Assembly: GCF_000346465.2 (NCBI RefSeq)
Contig: NC_034009.1
Coordinates: 4,549,269-4,613,268, forward strand
DNA: 64,000 nt
Direction: 5' to 3'
Source: Prunus persica
Lineage: Eukaryota; Streptophyta; Magnoliopsida; Rosales; Rosaceae
Positions 1-12,174 of this stretch are shown piece by piece. The notes below the pieces were generated by a model, which searched no databases, was not told the DNA's origin, and saw only the letters and a program-made list of their open reading frames with translations. Numbering within the stretch: position 1 is the first letter of the stretch; each line of letters opens with the position of its first letter. The translations under genes and the position numbers were made by a program.

Positions 1-597
1 CCTGGATGGAGAGCAGAGTTATCTTTTCTGACACAGTATTTAACACAAAGGAAGGAAAATAAGAAAAATGGATTGGATAGTATGAATGGAGAGTTTGCTT
101 TCCCTCCTGATTTTAGTATGGAACACAGTAGGCAATGGAAAAGGGAAACTACTGATGTCTTTAACATTACCAAAATCTAATCTGACGAGGTCAAGGAGTA
201 AAAATACAAGTCACAGCATTTCCATCTTCCTTCCTGCTCAGTAAATAACCCATTAGGACGTATTTGAAATGGTGGATCTAGGTGGATGCCTCACTCACCC
301 CTCCAGTTTTCCACTTTCGTCCTCTGAGATTACCAGTCTTACTTCTCCTTATCCCTCCGCCCCTTCTTCCCCTCCTCTATTTCTCTCCACAAATGGTAAT
401 GCAATGGCTAAGATGCATCTCACAAGTAGTTGATGTTTCTCACATGCTATTATGTCTTATTGTCAAGTTTCAGAATTCGCCCATTGACAGTATCAAATTT
501 TAAAAATTAAAAAAAAAAGTAAAATAAATAAATAAATCATTCAGTAAGTATGAATATAATAGAAAACTACAAGATTCTGCTCATATAGATTGCTTAC

Positions 598-3500
598 ATT
601 TACTTGGGTCAACACCAAACTGAGACAAATCTATCTGTCCTGTTCGAAGTACCTATAAACATTTAGGGAAAGATAAAAGAAAGTTTAGCACGATAATGAT
701 GATAAAAGAAACGAACTACCTTCATTAAAAAAAACAACCAAACAGCATTACAATTCCAAAAGATGACATTTTAAATTCTTACATAAGCAAATGAATCCAT
801 TTGTTGGCGGAATGGTGGACTCTGCAGCAACTCCAAAATATCCTCTGGAGACCATTGACCCTGCAACCTCAACCAAATCAAACAATGGCGCAAAAGTAGT
901 GTATAACAAAACAGAGAACTCAAGTACCAGAATGATGCATACCTCAGGTAAGTAAGACTCTAAACGCTGCTCTAGTTGCAATGTCTCAATCAATGGCATA
1001 ATCAAATCAGGTTTCAATATGTCCCCCAAACTCAAGCCTAGCCCGACAAAAGCAAGTCAAATGTTAGAGCCATATCATATTTTAAAGAATTGTAGAAGAT
1101 ACTCTACTACAATCAGCCAGTATGCCAATTGTTAGAATTTTAAATAATGATTGACAGGTCCCAATAGAGACGTTAATACGAAAATTATGGATTAAAATCA
1201 CTTTAGATCCTCTGTGAATGGTCCAAATTCACATTGTCACCTTGCTTTTAAAACTCTCAGTTTTGTTAAAATCATTGAATACCACCTGAACCTCTGGGAT
1301 CAATTCTGTCAGATTCTGCCATTTAAATTAACCCAATTGTGCCTCAATTACCATATTTACTTACATCAGAGCAAAGTGAACTTTTCCCACAAGTAACTTG
1401 ATTATTTGGCCAAACAACTAGGAGAAAGGCCACCACAAGGAAGAACGAGAAAAGAAACAGGCTAGTATGGCAATTTGCAAAATGAACATTCCAGGAATAC
1501 CGCCCACCACGCCATCCTTTTTGAATAATAACACTCAATAAAGGGCCTAAACACTGAATGAAAGGCATATACTGAAGCACCATAATGGTTCGGGGCAAAG
1601 TGTTCATAAAAATTGTCATTTACTGGCTGAATTAAGGAAATAGATGACCTCCGATGCTAAAAGCAAACAGGGTTAAAAATATGGACCCATTTGTAGAAAT
1701 TCATTTATCTTTCTTATTTCTACCTAGTATTTATGAGTACACGTTCTAATCTATTTTGTAATGGGGATCAAAAACACTTGATCATGCCACGTTGAAGTAA
1801 TTTTTAAACATTAAGGATTTCACTACAGGAAATAAGCAACACATTGAATCTTCCACAATATTGCTACTTCTTTTGAATAAAAAATATGAAGGGCATTTTG
1901 CATTGAAACTATGCAATATATTAGATAGTTCAGATAATGAAAAGCGTAAGAAATTTCCTAGATCAAGGCAACCTCTACATATTAAATCAAAAAAGTTTGG
2001 ATGTAAGGCATTTGTGTCCATTTAAAACAACACCAACGATAAAAGATCATAATCTCACCCTCATCTGGATCCAAAGCAGTATCTGCAGATGACACAAGAA
2101 GTGACAGAAGGTAGAGTAATTCAACGACATGAGAGAAAAGACTTATATACAAATGTATAATATCAGGAGAAAACTTGATACCTGCTGGGTCAATATTGCT
2201 TAAGATTCTTTGAAGATCTTCCAATTTCACTGGGCCAGATGAAGAAGTCACATCGCTACTTACTTCTGCACCGAAGTTTGGTTCCACCAATATTCCAGCT
2301 CTGGAAGACATAACATTGATCATATCAGAGTAATGTTATGCAAATTCCAAGAATACACAGAGAAAAAGAAAAAACACACGTTTTCAAATGAAAATAATAA
2401 AGGTATTGCGCATGCAAGAAATTAAGTATATCATCATAATCACTTTCAGAAACAAACAGTTTGTTTTTAAATTCAGGAACAGTTCAAATCATGAATCAAA
2501 GACTTTATAGGACTGTGTAGAACATATGAATGAAAACAATTACAACACAAGCACAAGCTGGAAAACCACCTTGAAGGTCATGAAATATAGTCCTACAAGT
2601 TAAAGGAAGGATAATCAAAATCCTAATCACCATTCCCACTCCCCAACTATACCTCTGTGACCAAGGACCCACACAAAGGATTTCTGGTGCTTAGAAAACT
2701 TGGTACATAGTTACTGGCACAATAGTCATCCAACCATCAAGTGATTGATGAACAGTTCGCTTATAGAATGCTCATGTTGTCAAAATGAAAAAGGGGTAGA
2801 GACAAGCCACAATTTCATGCATTATTAAAAAATAACTTACATCATTACGGCAAGCCCAGATGCAGAGCACACTGTAAAAATCTTATTAAAGGTTGCCCAT
2901 GTCCCCAATACCCTCCCCACCTTAGCTTTCCATGAGGGGAGTCCAATCATAACAACATAATTTGTTAACATTACAGTGAGTACTACACCAGGAGGGGAAA
3001 TTTTAGTTTTCCTTGACAAGTCACTAGGAGTTGACCATCTTCGATAAAAAGGTCAATAAGCTCACCAGCATTTCTTAAAAATACAATTGCTTTATGTTTA
3101 GCCATTTCAGCCTTTGGAATCATTGAGAATTTGCTATTATATTCTGATACAGTATTTGGTGGCAGCCTTTTTCATCTTGTAATATAATATTTGATGTCAA
3201 CCTATTTGAAAGAACCCTAAACTTATTTGAAATTCCACTATAAGTCCGCCACTCATGTTTTATTACTTGTTGTGGAGTTTTGTTCCCCCCCTCCCCCTTC
3301 TCCCTCTTTTGGCTACTAACAGGACAAAGGTTGCAAGTTTCACTGCTATGCTATGACAACTTTACCTTGATGAAATATCATCTTCAACCACATCTTCAGA
3401 AACTTGTAGAGGAACAGAAGCATCAGGCCCTTCTTCATCAAGGAACTCTGCCAAAGCAGCAAGATAAATACAATATCAAACTTGAGGCAGAAATGCAACA

Positions 3501-5763
3501 AAACAAAGACTGAACTTTCAGGTTTTGAAAGTCAAAGTTGAAGCCTTCGTAAAGATTTTCTAGAGTGAGAGATTTCACATGTTAGGTAATGTTCTACAAT
3601 GCCATATGATGTGATACGATATGATATGAATATCTATCGAAAAATATCATGCCATTAAATGTCAAGGACTGGAAGTACGTGTCATGTACATAATTCAAAT
3701 AAAGCTTAATACATTGCAGAGGTGCAGTTAACGGAAACTTCTTTTTAAAAATATATAATAGAGATAATGTTAGTGGTAGCCTAAAGCAACAAAATGAATT
3801 TGACATACCTAATGGTCGATTGAGGTAGTAATTGACTGAGCTACACAAGTGTGAGTCATTTTCAGCTTTAGGCTCCTTAATATCATATTAGCAATGAAAG
3901 TTAGAATCTTATAAGACTTACACATTGAATGGTAAGAAAAGAAAATAGATTCACAATAAACCAAACCTGCATCCAGAAGAAGAACTTCCTATCATCAGTG
4001 TTGAACTTCAATAAGTAAACCCTTCCTGATGCTTGATTAACCTGAGTGAACCAAAAATTATGATTTGAATATTAGGTTTTTGGGAGGGGGCAGATCTGCA
4101 TTACAAAAATCCCAAATAATCCTAAATACCTTTTCAAAAACTGCCTCATCGGGAAAGATGATCTGATCCTGTGGTATTTTTGTTAAGGAAATTTTAGCAA
4201 AAGTATATAAAAACAGAAGATACATATAAACCGAAAGAGGAAACACACAAAAACATGGAAATAGTGAAACTGTGAAGTGAACAAGAATTACAACAAAATA
4301 AGGACGTACAAATATAAGAGGGAGAATTGAACAAGTATGAAAGAACAAAGACTTAAAGAAATAATAACAATAACAAAAACAGCAACAACAACAAAATACA
4401 ACTATGAAAACAACAATCATAGAAACTGGAAAAAGATTTTTGAAAAAATGAAAAATAATCCAGGATACATCTTCAACAACATTTTGGCTCCGATCAAGCC
4501 ACTGAAAATGCACCAACCCCTCATCACCCTGATACAGAAAGAAGATAGATTTACTCTAAAATGTTGTGCCAGAAATACTTCAAATAAATATTAGATAGAA
4601 TGGATGTCAACTTCTGAAGGCTAGAATTAGAATAATGAAATACCTTCGCAATGCGAACAAGTCCTTTACGGGTATCAGGAGCAACCTTTTTCCCCTCAAA
4701 AACCATTTTACCAGCACGAAACTCCAGCATAATTTCCTGCCAATAGATGTTAGTTTGATGCAGAAAGTCCAACCATGACACAGAAAACAAGAGATGAACA
4801 CAGAAACATGTGTGCACTCAAACACAGACAAGCGTACATAAAAGTATAGAATTCTCGTACATAAAAGTATAGAATTCTGCACTTACTTGCCTAAAAGTCA
4901 ATGTTTGAAACTAACATTCTGATGCCAACCAATAACATACCAGCAAAGCAAGAGAAGAAAAGAAATTGAGATAGAAATTGGAGTGTAAACATATAATTTA
5001 TTTATTTTTAGTAGCAGAATCATGCTAGTTGGAGCTTCTGAATTTGTGTACAGTATTGGGAATTTGTATAACAAAATGAAACAAAGAAAGTGAGGAATAC
5101 AGGTAGAAAGGAGAAGCTTGTACCATAATGCTACACAGAAGGTGGAAAATGAAAATCCTAAGCAAAGTGTGTAAAGAAGAGAAGCCAATATTTAATAAAT
5201 TTGATAGAAACTCCAAATTCTAAATGTTCGTCCAAAAGGTCCCTCAAACTATAAACTCAACAGAAACTTCACCTGCTCAATGGATATTTCCTAACAAAAT
5301 TTCTCATCCATCTTCTATTTTATTTCATGGGCAAATAAAATGCAACTCATACGAAAGCCAACGCATAATTAGAGATGTCATTCCTTTTAAAGACCATCCA
5401 GAAAACATAAGGAGGTCCTTCCACATAAGCTAAAAAAACCAATGTTACTGTGACTATCCCCACTTACAAGTCTTTCACCCAACTTGATGTACTCCAAACT
5501 ATCATGTTCCGACATAAATTTAATCGGAAATACAAATTTTCCCAGCCATAATCAAACGTTCAGGCCCTGAAAGCCCTTCCTCTGGGAAATATTAACACTT
5601 GCAATGTTCCGTGGTTGTTTTATTAAATACATATCACATATGGACGAAGTCGCAACTATTCTATAGCTTCCAATATCCTATAGATTAAAACAAAAATAGC
5701 TACCCATGTATGTATATATATTACCTGCATTTGTGGTATAGCTGCGTTTGAAGACGAACCCAT
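598..5763 (-). CDS. RPN13: 26S proteasome ubiquitin receptor RPN13 (ADRM1 homologue), 3' end outside window
   Basis: Proteasome regulatory-particle subunit that binds ubiquitin chains through an N-terminal Pru domain and recruits a UCH37-type deubiquitinase through a C-terminal DEUBAD domain (family knowledge). Twelve exons on the minus strand join in frame with GT/AG borders: 5725-5763, 4644-4736, 4469-4528, 4130-4168, 3967-4041, 3809-3875, 3366-3447, 2182-2300, 2059-2082, 943-1037, 783-860, 598-652. They give 275 residues. The Pru domain (about residues 14-125) shows '[16 protein letters not shown]', '[15 protein letters not shown]' and 'RKFFFWMQ'. The later part shows '[15 protein letters not shown]', then the DEUBAD with '[17 protein letters not shown]' and '[17 protein letters not shown]'. 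The start is the only ATG in the first coding exon. Plant RPN13 is about 300 residues, so one short exon should lie left of position 1; I could not find it in 1-597. A 5'-untranslated exon near 6008-6100 is possible. Confidence 0.93.
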
Positions 5764-7261
5764 TGTTTAACTTCTCTGTTTGCGGCCTCAACGGCTCAAA
5801 ACTACAGAATTGAAGGGGTGGGAACGAAGAAGATGAAAATATTGAAAATTAGTAAATGGAAAAAATAAAGGAAGTCCAATGCTTTGAATGGAATCGAACC
5901 CTAGAGAAAGAAAAAACAGACACAAAAATTATCAAAAGAAGGAAACAAACACCAAAAATAAGATTAATAATCATCATAACAACGGTTATAATAATGAGAA
6001 TAAGTACCTGCATATTGCATAAAAAATAAAGATATTTGATTTTTCGGGGATGAGCTTGTGAGAGTTTTGTTTTACAAAGAGTTTTATTCCAGGATTCTGA
6101 GTTGTCAGTGACTCGAGGTCGAGGACGAGTTGGGCTTTTCAATTCGGGCATCACATCGAACATATTTACTAAAGTGGCAGTCGGTCTAAAAATTTATTTA
6201 TTTATTTATTTTGTTAAACATAAAAAAATTTACAACGAATATCCACAACGGATTTTATCACCATACAAATCAAATTTAACATACCATCTAATAGGGAAGG
6301 AATTGAAAATTGAGAAATTTTGAGAGATGGTATTAAATTCGAATGGTTTTAGGAATTTAGTATTTTTGCATTAAATGGTTCATATCAATGTGGGATGGAG
6401 CATACTAACAAATAGTGATAAAACCAATAAGAAAATATTGAGTATAAAAAACAACGTGTAGTTTGGTTTGATTTAGACGATTTCTCAATAGTCTAAATCA
6501 AACGAAATATCGAGTGTAAAAAAAAACATGCAATTTGATTCGAATTGGAGGATTTTTCAATAGTTTAAATTAAACCAAATCAAACTAATTGCGATTTGGT
6601 TTGGTTTGATCTAAAATTTCAATTTTTAGTGTTAAACCTAAATAAAATCGTTTCATATTGATTTGATTTGACCAACTTGAACAGTACTTACGGATTTATG
6701 CACACCCTTGCTTTTTATGACTGGTATATGTCCATACTCTCATCTATCATATTTTTTCAAAACAAGCATCTCAAGGTTCTCTCTCAAATAAATGCATACA
6801 AAAGTGAACTACAATTATCGTGACTTTTTGATTCGGATCACAAATTTCCTTGTGTAGGGTTGCTGCCTAAATGTGGGTCCCACCCATTGTAGGAGAGAGG
6901 GTTGCCGAAAGATTTGAAAGTTCTGGAAATGGGCTGATTTCGAATCTGAATTAGTTGCTGCAGGACTGTGCAAGATATGCCTAGTAGTGTTGGAGAAGCA
7001 GTGGCAAGTTTGATATTTGTTGTATCAAGATGTGGTGAACTGCCAGAGGGAAGCCTTTTACATAAGTTTTATAGACAATGAATTAGCTTGAGGGAAGCCC
7101 TTTACAACTGGAAACTGCTAGACCCTTATGGGTGAAATGAAAATGCTTAGATGTGAGGCTTCCCTTTACAGTTTCCTCTTCCGGTGTGAGACAGAAAGTT
7201 TGTTTCCTTCTCATCTCTCTTTCTCCCTTTCTACTATATTGTCTCAACTTTACTCTTCAAT
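5764..7261. other. Intergenic region upstream of RPN13
   Basis: Holds the 5' side of RPN13. A potential untranslated first exon would end at a donor near 6008 on the minus strand; this is unproven. A TTTGGTT-rich repeat follows at 6455-6670. From about 6830 to 7260 the sequence is unique-looking and I see no gene in it. Confidence 0.5.
6455..6670. repeat. GGTTTGGTTTGAT-rich dispersed repeat
   Basis: The stretch repeats words such as 'ATTTGGTTTGGTTTGAT' and their complements ('AAACCAAATCAAACTAA'), and a near-duplicate phrase around 'CAATAGT(C/T)TAAAT' recurs at about 6487 and 6558. Similar text occurs near 15430-15610 and 38930-39060. This looks like a dispersed, possibly transposon-derived plant repeat; class not determined. 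Confidence 0.5.
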
Positions 7262-7960
7262 ATGAAAGATGGTTATCCATATGAAGATGAAATGGTCATT
7301 CACTCCAAAGATAGTAAGGATCTGGAAAAACATATCAAAAACAATATTGCTCATGTTGGACTTCTCATTGCGGACAGTGAACCACCATAGTATGTTGTCA
7401 AGGAAGTTCTAAGAGTGGTCTAGAGCATGATGGGTGTTATGAAGCTCCTCAAAGCAAAAGAAAATGTATGCTCCATCATGATGGGATAAGAAGAAGTTGC
7501 AAGAAGATTGATTGATGGAGGTCCATTGTTCATCAAAGGTTACACCATAATTGTGAAACATTGGTCTATCTATCATTCTTCTAATAATATCCAGACAAAT
7601 CGAGCAGCATACTAGGTACAGGCATATGGTATCCCCCATAATCTCTTCACAACAATAAATGCCAGGCAAATGGGTATGCTTAACTTGGGTCGGTGCTTGA
7701 GGTTGAATATATCAATGTTGCTAGCTTTCATGGCTTCTTGAAGTGCACATCGACCTTGATGCCACAAAATCACTAACTCCAGGGTTTGTCATGCCTTGCC
7801 CAATGGCTGCTAAGTGCATAATCCATTTGAAATACCAGGGACTAAAGGATTTCTATATGAAATGTGGAAGTCTAGGCCACTGCATATGTTGTCAATGGCC
7901 TAAAAACTCCTCTATGCTTGTTGACGGATGGAAATTCGACTAGAAAATGCGAACACGGCC
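7262..7960 (+). pseudogene. Degenerate DUF4283 / zinc-knuckle reading frame (retroelement-type relic)
   Basis: Translating the plus strand across stops and frame changes gives the order of features found in plant DUF4283 proteins of LINE or gag origin. These are a 'GGPLFIKGYTIIVKHW' segment near 7520-7565, a 'VQAYGIPHNLFT' segment near 7617-7650, and then 'KYQGLKDFYMKCGSLGHC', which resembles the final CX2CX4HX4C knuckle with cysteines lost. In-frame TAG/TAA codons (for example near 7388, 7421 and 7612) and frame shifts show it is dead. It has no start or full-length frame. Family assignment is from motif order only. Confidence 0.5.
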
Positions 7961-8419
7961 TATCTAAAAAATAGTCAAGCTTTCTCTCCTATCCTTAGAA
8001 GGGTTCGGCTCTTGTCAAACCAGATGATGTGTTCGATTGGAGTCATTTGAGTCATCGCTGGGAGAGAAACAGTGAAAGGTTGTATGACGAACCCAGAATG
8101 GGCATTCACATGTGCAATACTGGAGAGTCCATGGTCAACACAACAATAAATGAGACAAATCCTACAGCCCTATCACAACATGAGCCACAGTATTAATCGA
8201 TGCATCAGACAATAAATCTGCAACCTGGGACGATTCAATCTGCTGCCATCGTAGCAGACCTACATGGCCTAACCTTCTGGGACCCATAAAGCCACAATTC
8301 GCTATACAGAAATGGCACCCTAACCTTAGTTGTCCAAGGATTGTCTTTGGTGTGCAACTGGTGCGACTCAAAAAGTATCCCACCTTGCGCCTTTGAATAA
8401 ACCTCTACAGTCCCTGAGT

Positions 8420-8574
8420 GCAACCTTAATATTGAGCCTATCATTACTGAGCTGTAGGGGTCCAACACAAATGAATCCTAGATAACAATTGAAGATGCAG
8501 TTCATGAGCCCAACCTCAATATTGGCCCTGTCATTACTAAGTTGGAGGGGTCCAACACAAATGAAGCTCAGAAT
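8420..8574. repeat. Imperfect direct repeat, unit about 64 bp, spaced 91 bp
   Basis: The phrase starting 'CAACCTTAATATTGAGCC' at about 8420 and ending 'GGGGTCCAACACAAATGAA' recurs from about 8511 as 'CAACCTCAATATTGGCCC' with the same ending. It lies between the zinc-knuckle relic and the hAT structure, inside DNA with no intact gene (8000-8860). Overlapping open frames here on both strands look incidental. Confidence 0.55.
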
Positions 8575-8996
8575 TAACGTTGATGATGTTAACAATTTGC
8601 TACTTTTTGAGCCATCAAATTTGTTCTCGGACCAAGATAAAAGACAACGCAATGGTAAAGAGAAACTATTTGAACAAAGCCAAGGTGAAGGCCTAAACGA
8701 AAAGGCTAGGGTTTCTCTTAGTCCTACGTCCAGTTGCCCCATTCTCCTTTCATGCAGAGGAGGAAGGAACTTGCGTTGAAAATCCAGAGGTGGTTGTTCC
8801 AGGAGTTGCCCATCGAGAACATCAAAGTATGATAGTGAAAATGCCTTATGCACTGGCAATCAGGGACGGATCCAGAAATCTTATCTCGTAGGGTCATAGT
8901 GTAAAAGTTCAATTTTTTTTTTAAGATGAAAATAACATTGAAAATGAAACTATAGTACATTCATTGATAATTCATGTAAAAAAACAACATTACAAA

Positions 8997-11351
8997 TTAC
9001 AATTGGCCACGACGAGGTTTCATATTTTGAAAACGTAGCATTATAGCTTCATTTTCAATACAATCAAAAACATCCTTCTCAACGTAAACAAGTAAGCTAT
9101 CACTCAACCACTGATCTCCCATTTTGTTCCGAAGTGGACCTTTGATAATATTCATGACGGAAAATGCCCTCTCGACTGAAGCAGTAGCAACCGGTAAAAC
9201 TAGAGCCAATGTAATAAGCAAATACACATAATTGAATGATCGATGCATCCTTGTCTCCACCATTTTTTTTGCAAGATCACCAATCCCTTGCAAGTTAGAG
9301 AAATCACTACTCGAACACACATAATGAATATAAAGCTCAAGTTGATCTTCAAGTGCCAAAAGATCCCCATCCGAAAAGTCTTGAGGATAAAATTGAGCAA
9401 CACGAAGTAGCTTTTGTTTATCAAAAGCTACAAATGAATCATTCGGACTCAAACATGCCAAACAAATAAGCAACTCAGTATTTACCTCATTAAAACGATC
9501 ATCCAACTCCGTAAGTTGCTCATCAATGACATAAATAAAGAGCTCCACACGATAATAATGACGATTTGTCTTTATTGGAGCATTACGCCTTGACCTCCCT
9601 TGAAGTACGAATGCCTCATCCATGTTAGGAACATCAATATGATGTTTATCACAAAATGAAGACACCTCTTCAACCAATGCATCAAACCCATTATTCCTCA
9701 TCCAATGTAGCTTTTCCTTGCATGATTTCACCAAAGCCATTGCATTCACAATTTCTTGATCTTTCTTTTGCAATGCTTGTGACACATCATTTGTGAGTCC
9801 CAATATAGCTTTCATTAAGAATAAGTGAAACACAAACTGAAAAGTAAGCATTTCCCTTTAAATCTTATTTGCTTCACCGGCACTATCATTGGGATTATCA
9901 TCAATAATCATTTGAAGCACATGAATCACAGATGAAAACATAGAAATGATGCTAATAATGGTACCGTAATGTGAGCTCGATCGTGTGTCACCGGCACGTT
10001 TGAGACTTGTTTCTTAATGCAAACCTCGCCCCGTGATAAGACAATCATTTTCAAAAGCTACCACAAGCTCTTCTTGAAGTTGTGCTCTAAGTGCATCACG
10101 CCGCTTACAAGATGCTCCAACATGGTTAACCACACTATTAGTGGTTGTGAAGAAAGAGGCAATATCAATATTCTTCTTTGCTACGGCAACAAGTGCTAGT
10201 TGAAGTTGATGAGCAAAGCAATGAACATAGTATGCACAAGGTTGTTCTCTCAAAATCTTTGTTTTAAGGCCATTCAACTCACCTCTCATATTGCTAGCTC
10301 CATCATAACCTTGTCCTCGTAACTTAGAAAAGCTCAAACCATTGGAAGAAAAGAATATGTCAATGGCATCCTTTAGTGAACTTGAAGTGGTGTCGGTAAC
10401 ATGTTGAACCCCCACAAACCTTTCAATTACATGCCCGGAGTCGTCCACATAACGCAACACCATAGCCATTTGCTCTTTCACCGAAATATCACGTGCTTCA
10501 TCCACCAATATAGAAAAGAATCTATCTTTTAAACCACCCACGATAACATCAAGTGTTTCCCCCGCACATGCATTGACAATATCTTTTTGAATACTTGGAG
10601 CTACTAACTTGAGATTTCCCAGAGCATTTTCCAACACAACTTCTTTAACTTTCTTATCATTGTCCGCAAGGAATTGCAATAGCTCCAAGTAATTTCCCCT
10701 ATTGCTTGAAGTGGCACTTTCATCATTTCCACGAAAAGAAAGACCTTGTCTCAATAGAAACTTAGTGCACTTGATTGATGCAATTAAGCATCTTCGATAT
10801 GCCACACGAGCTTGTTCGGAGTGTTTGCTCACAGCCGTTTCAATATGTGTATTTTGATTCATCAAATTTGTAGCAGCTTCTCTAGCTTTATTATGAACAC
10901 TACCAACCGGTCCAACATGCACCTTCATTCTTTCTCTCCCTTTCTTCCAATTCGTAAACCCTGCTCCAGTGAAGGCTTCACTACCCACTTGTTCAAAATT
11001 GGATTTAAAGAGATAGCAATAAAGACAAAATGCAGCATCTTTAGATACACTATACTCCAACCAATCAAATTCATCAAACCATTGGGGAATGAAGCGTCGA
11101 TTAATTCCTGAGATATTACTTTGTGGGAAAGAATGACCTCTAGGTTGACAAGGCCCTTTTTGTAGATATGCTCTTCGAACCTCATCTCTAATATTAGTAT
11201 CATACTCCATCATACGAATTCTTAGTCCCGGGTCTGCCTGAAGATTAGCCAAAACCTCATCTAACTCACTTTGTCTTGAACTTGAAGTTCTTGAACTACC
11301 CACACTATCCGAACTACCCAATGATGACTTTCTCTTAACAAATCTTTCCAT
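8997..11351 (-). pseudogene. hAT transposase copy A (longer, with zinc finger; two stop codons)
   Basis: Frame opens at the ATG at 11351, just after a likely splice acceptor at 11356, and reads 445 residues to a TAA at 10014. It resumes downstream and from 9851 reads to 8997. The N-terminal part has a TTF-type zinc-finger/DUF4371 region ('CLYCYLFKS', 'NWKKGRERMKVH'). The RNase H-like core shows 'ILVDEARD', 'GYDGASNMRG' and the CxxH-type 'HCFAHQLQLAL'. The C-terminal dimerisation region shows 'TASVERAFSVMNIIKGPL'. Breaks are the TAA at 10014-10016, shared with copy B, and a second TAA near 9858 in 'AAGATTTAAAGG', where copy B has CAA. It could be read as DNA-binding protein or relic, but as it stands it cannot make a full transposase. 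Confidence 0.85.
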
Positions 11352-11365
11352 AATGCTACATAAAT

Positions 11366-11637
11366 TAATCAAAACAATAACTAAAATCAATTAAAGAGCA
11401 CACCAAATTTATACCAATTAACCACAAAAAATTCATACATGAAACATTCAATAAATCAAAACAATAACTAAAATCAATTAAAGACAACACCAAATTTATA
11501 CCAATTAACCACAAAAAATTCATAAATGAAACATTCAATAAATCAAAACAATAACTAAAATCAATTAAAGACAACACCAAATTTATACCATTAACCACAA
11601 CAAATTCATAAATGAAACATACAATAAATTAAAACAA
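11366..11637. repeat. 87-bp minisatellite, about three units
   Basis: The phrase 'AAAACAATAACTAAAATCAA' starts at 11371, 11458 and 11545, giving an exact 87-bp period, with a partial fourth unit to about 11637. Because 87 is a multiple of three, the minus strand has an open frame with a 29-residue repeat. On the minus strand the array lies between a donor ('CAAGGTAAATAC', exon end about 11667) and the acceptor at 11356, so it is probably an intron of the hAT leader of copy A rather than coding. Confidence 0.9.
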
Positions 11638-11910
11638 TGTAATTTAGGTTTAGAGTTAGTATTTACCTTGAATTGTGAATTTGTGAGGTGGTGGAAGCGG
11701 AGGCAAGCTTTTGGAAGTGGCGGCGCTGCTGGTAGTGGCGGCAATGGAGGAGTTGTGGGGGGTGGAGGTCGGGGATTTAGGTTTGAGGGTTTAGGAAATG
11801 GGGGTTTTGGAGGTCTAAGGCTGGCTGAGGGTGGGGGTTTTTCACGAACTGAACTGGGCTGTTCTGTTCCCTTTAGAATCTGTTTTATTTTATTTTTTCA
11901 AAGGCCTGGA

Positions 11911-12115
11911 CCAAAACGACGGCGTTTTGGCCAGAACATTTTAAAAAAAAATTCGCTGGCTGGCCCAAAACGACGCCGTTTTGGCTAGCCGGTTTTTTAA
12001 AAAAAAAATTAAAAGCTGGGCCAAAACGACGTCGTTTTGGCCAGCCGGTTTTTAAAAAAAAATTCGAAGCTGGGCCAAAACTACGCCGTTTCGGCCAGCT
12101 TCTGTTATAAAAAAA
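11911..12115. repeat. Four-unit tandem repeat built on a palindrome (CCAAAACGACGNCGTTTTGG)
   Basis: The 20-bp near-palindrome 'CCAAAACGACGTCGTTTTGG' and close variants start at 11911, 11965, 12021 and 12075, a 54-56 bp period. They are separated by a short GC-rich flank and an A-run of 8-10 bases. The third unit is a perfect palindrome with a GACGTC centre; the fourth has two changes. It sits at the axis between the two hAT copies. Open frames on both strands here ('WPKRRRFGP') follow from the repeat and are not called as genes. Confidence 0.88.
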
Positions 12116-12174
12116 AAACAGAACCTGTTCACCTTCTTCGTCCTCACTCTTCTGCAACTCCTCTTCTTCAGCCC

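Noticed and set aside
282..503. 73-codon open frame on the plus strand
   Set aside because: Proline/leucine-rich low-complexity translation with no domain. It lies downstream of the last RPN13 exon seen here and on the opposite strand, so it is probably intron or 3' noncoding DNA.
4058..4516. 152-codon open frame on the minus strand
   Set aside because: It contains two real RPN13 exons (4130-4168, 4469-4528) and reads through the intron between them. The rest is cysteine/phenylalanine-rich noise from intron sequence.
8368..8859. 163-codon minus-strand and 96-codon plus-strand open frames left of the hAT structure
   Set aside because: They overlap on opposite strands. The minus-strand frame contains an internal repeat that comes from the 64-bp direct repeat. 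No recognisable domain.
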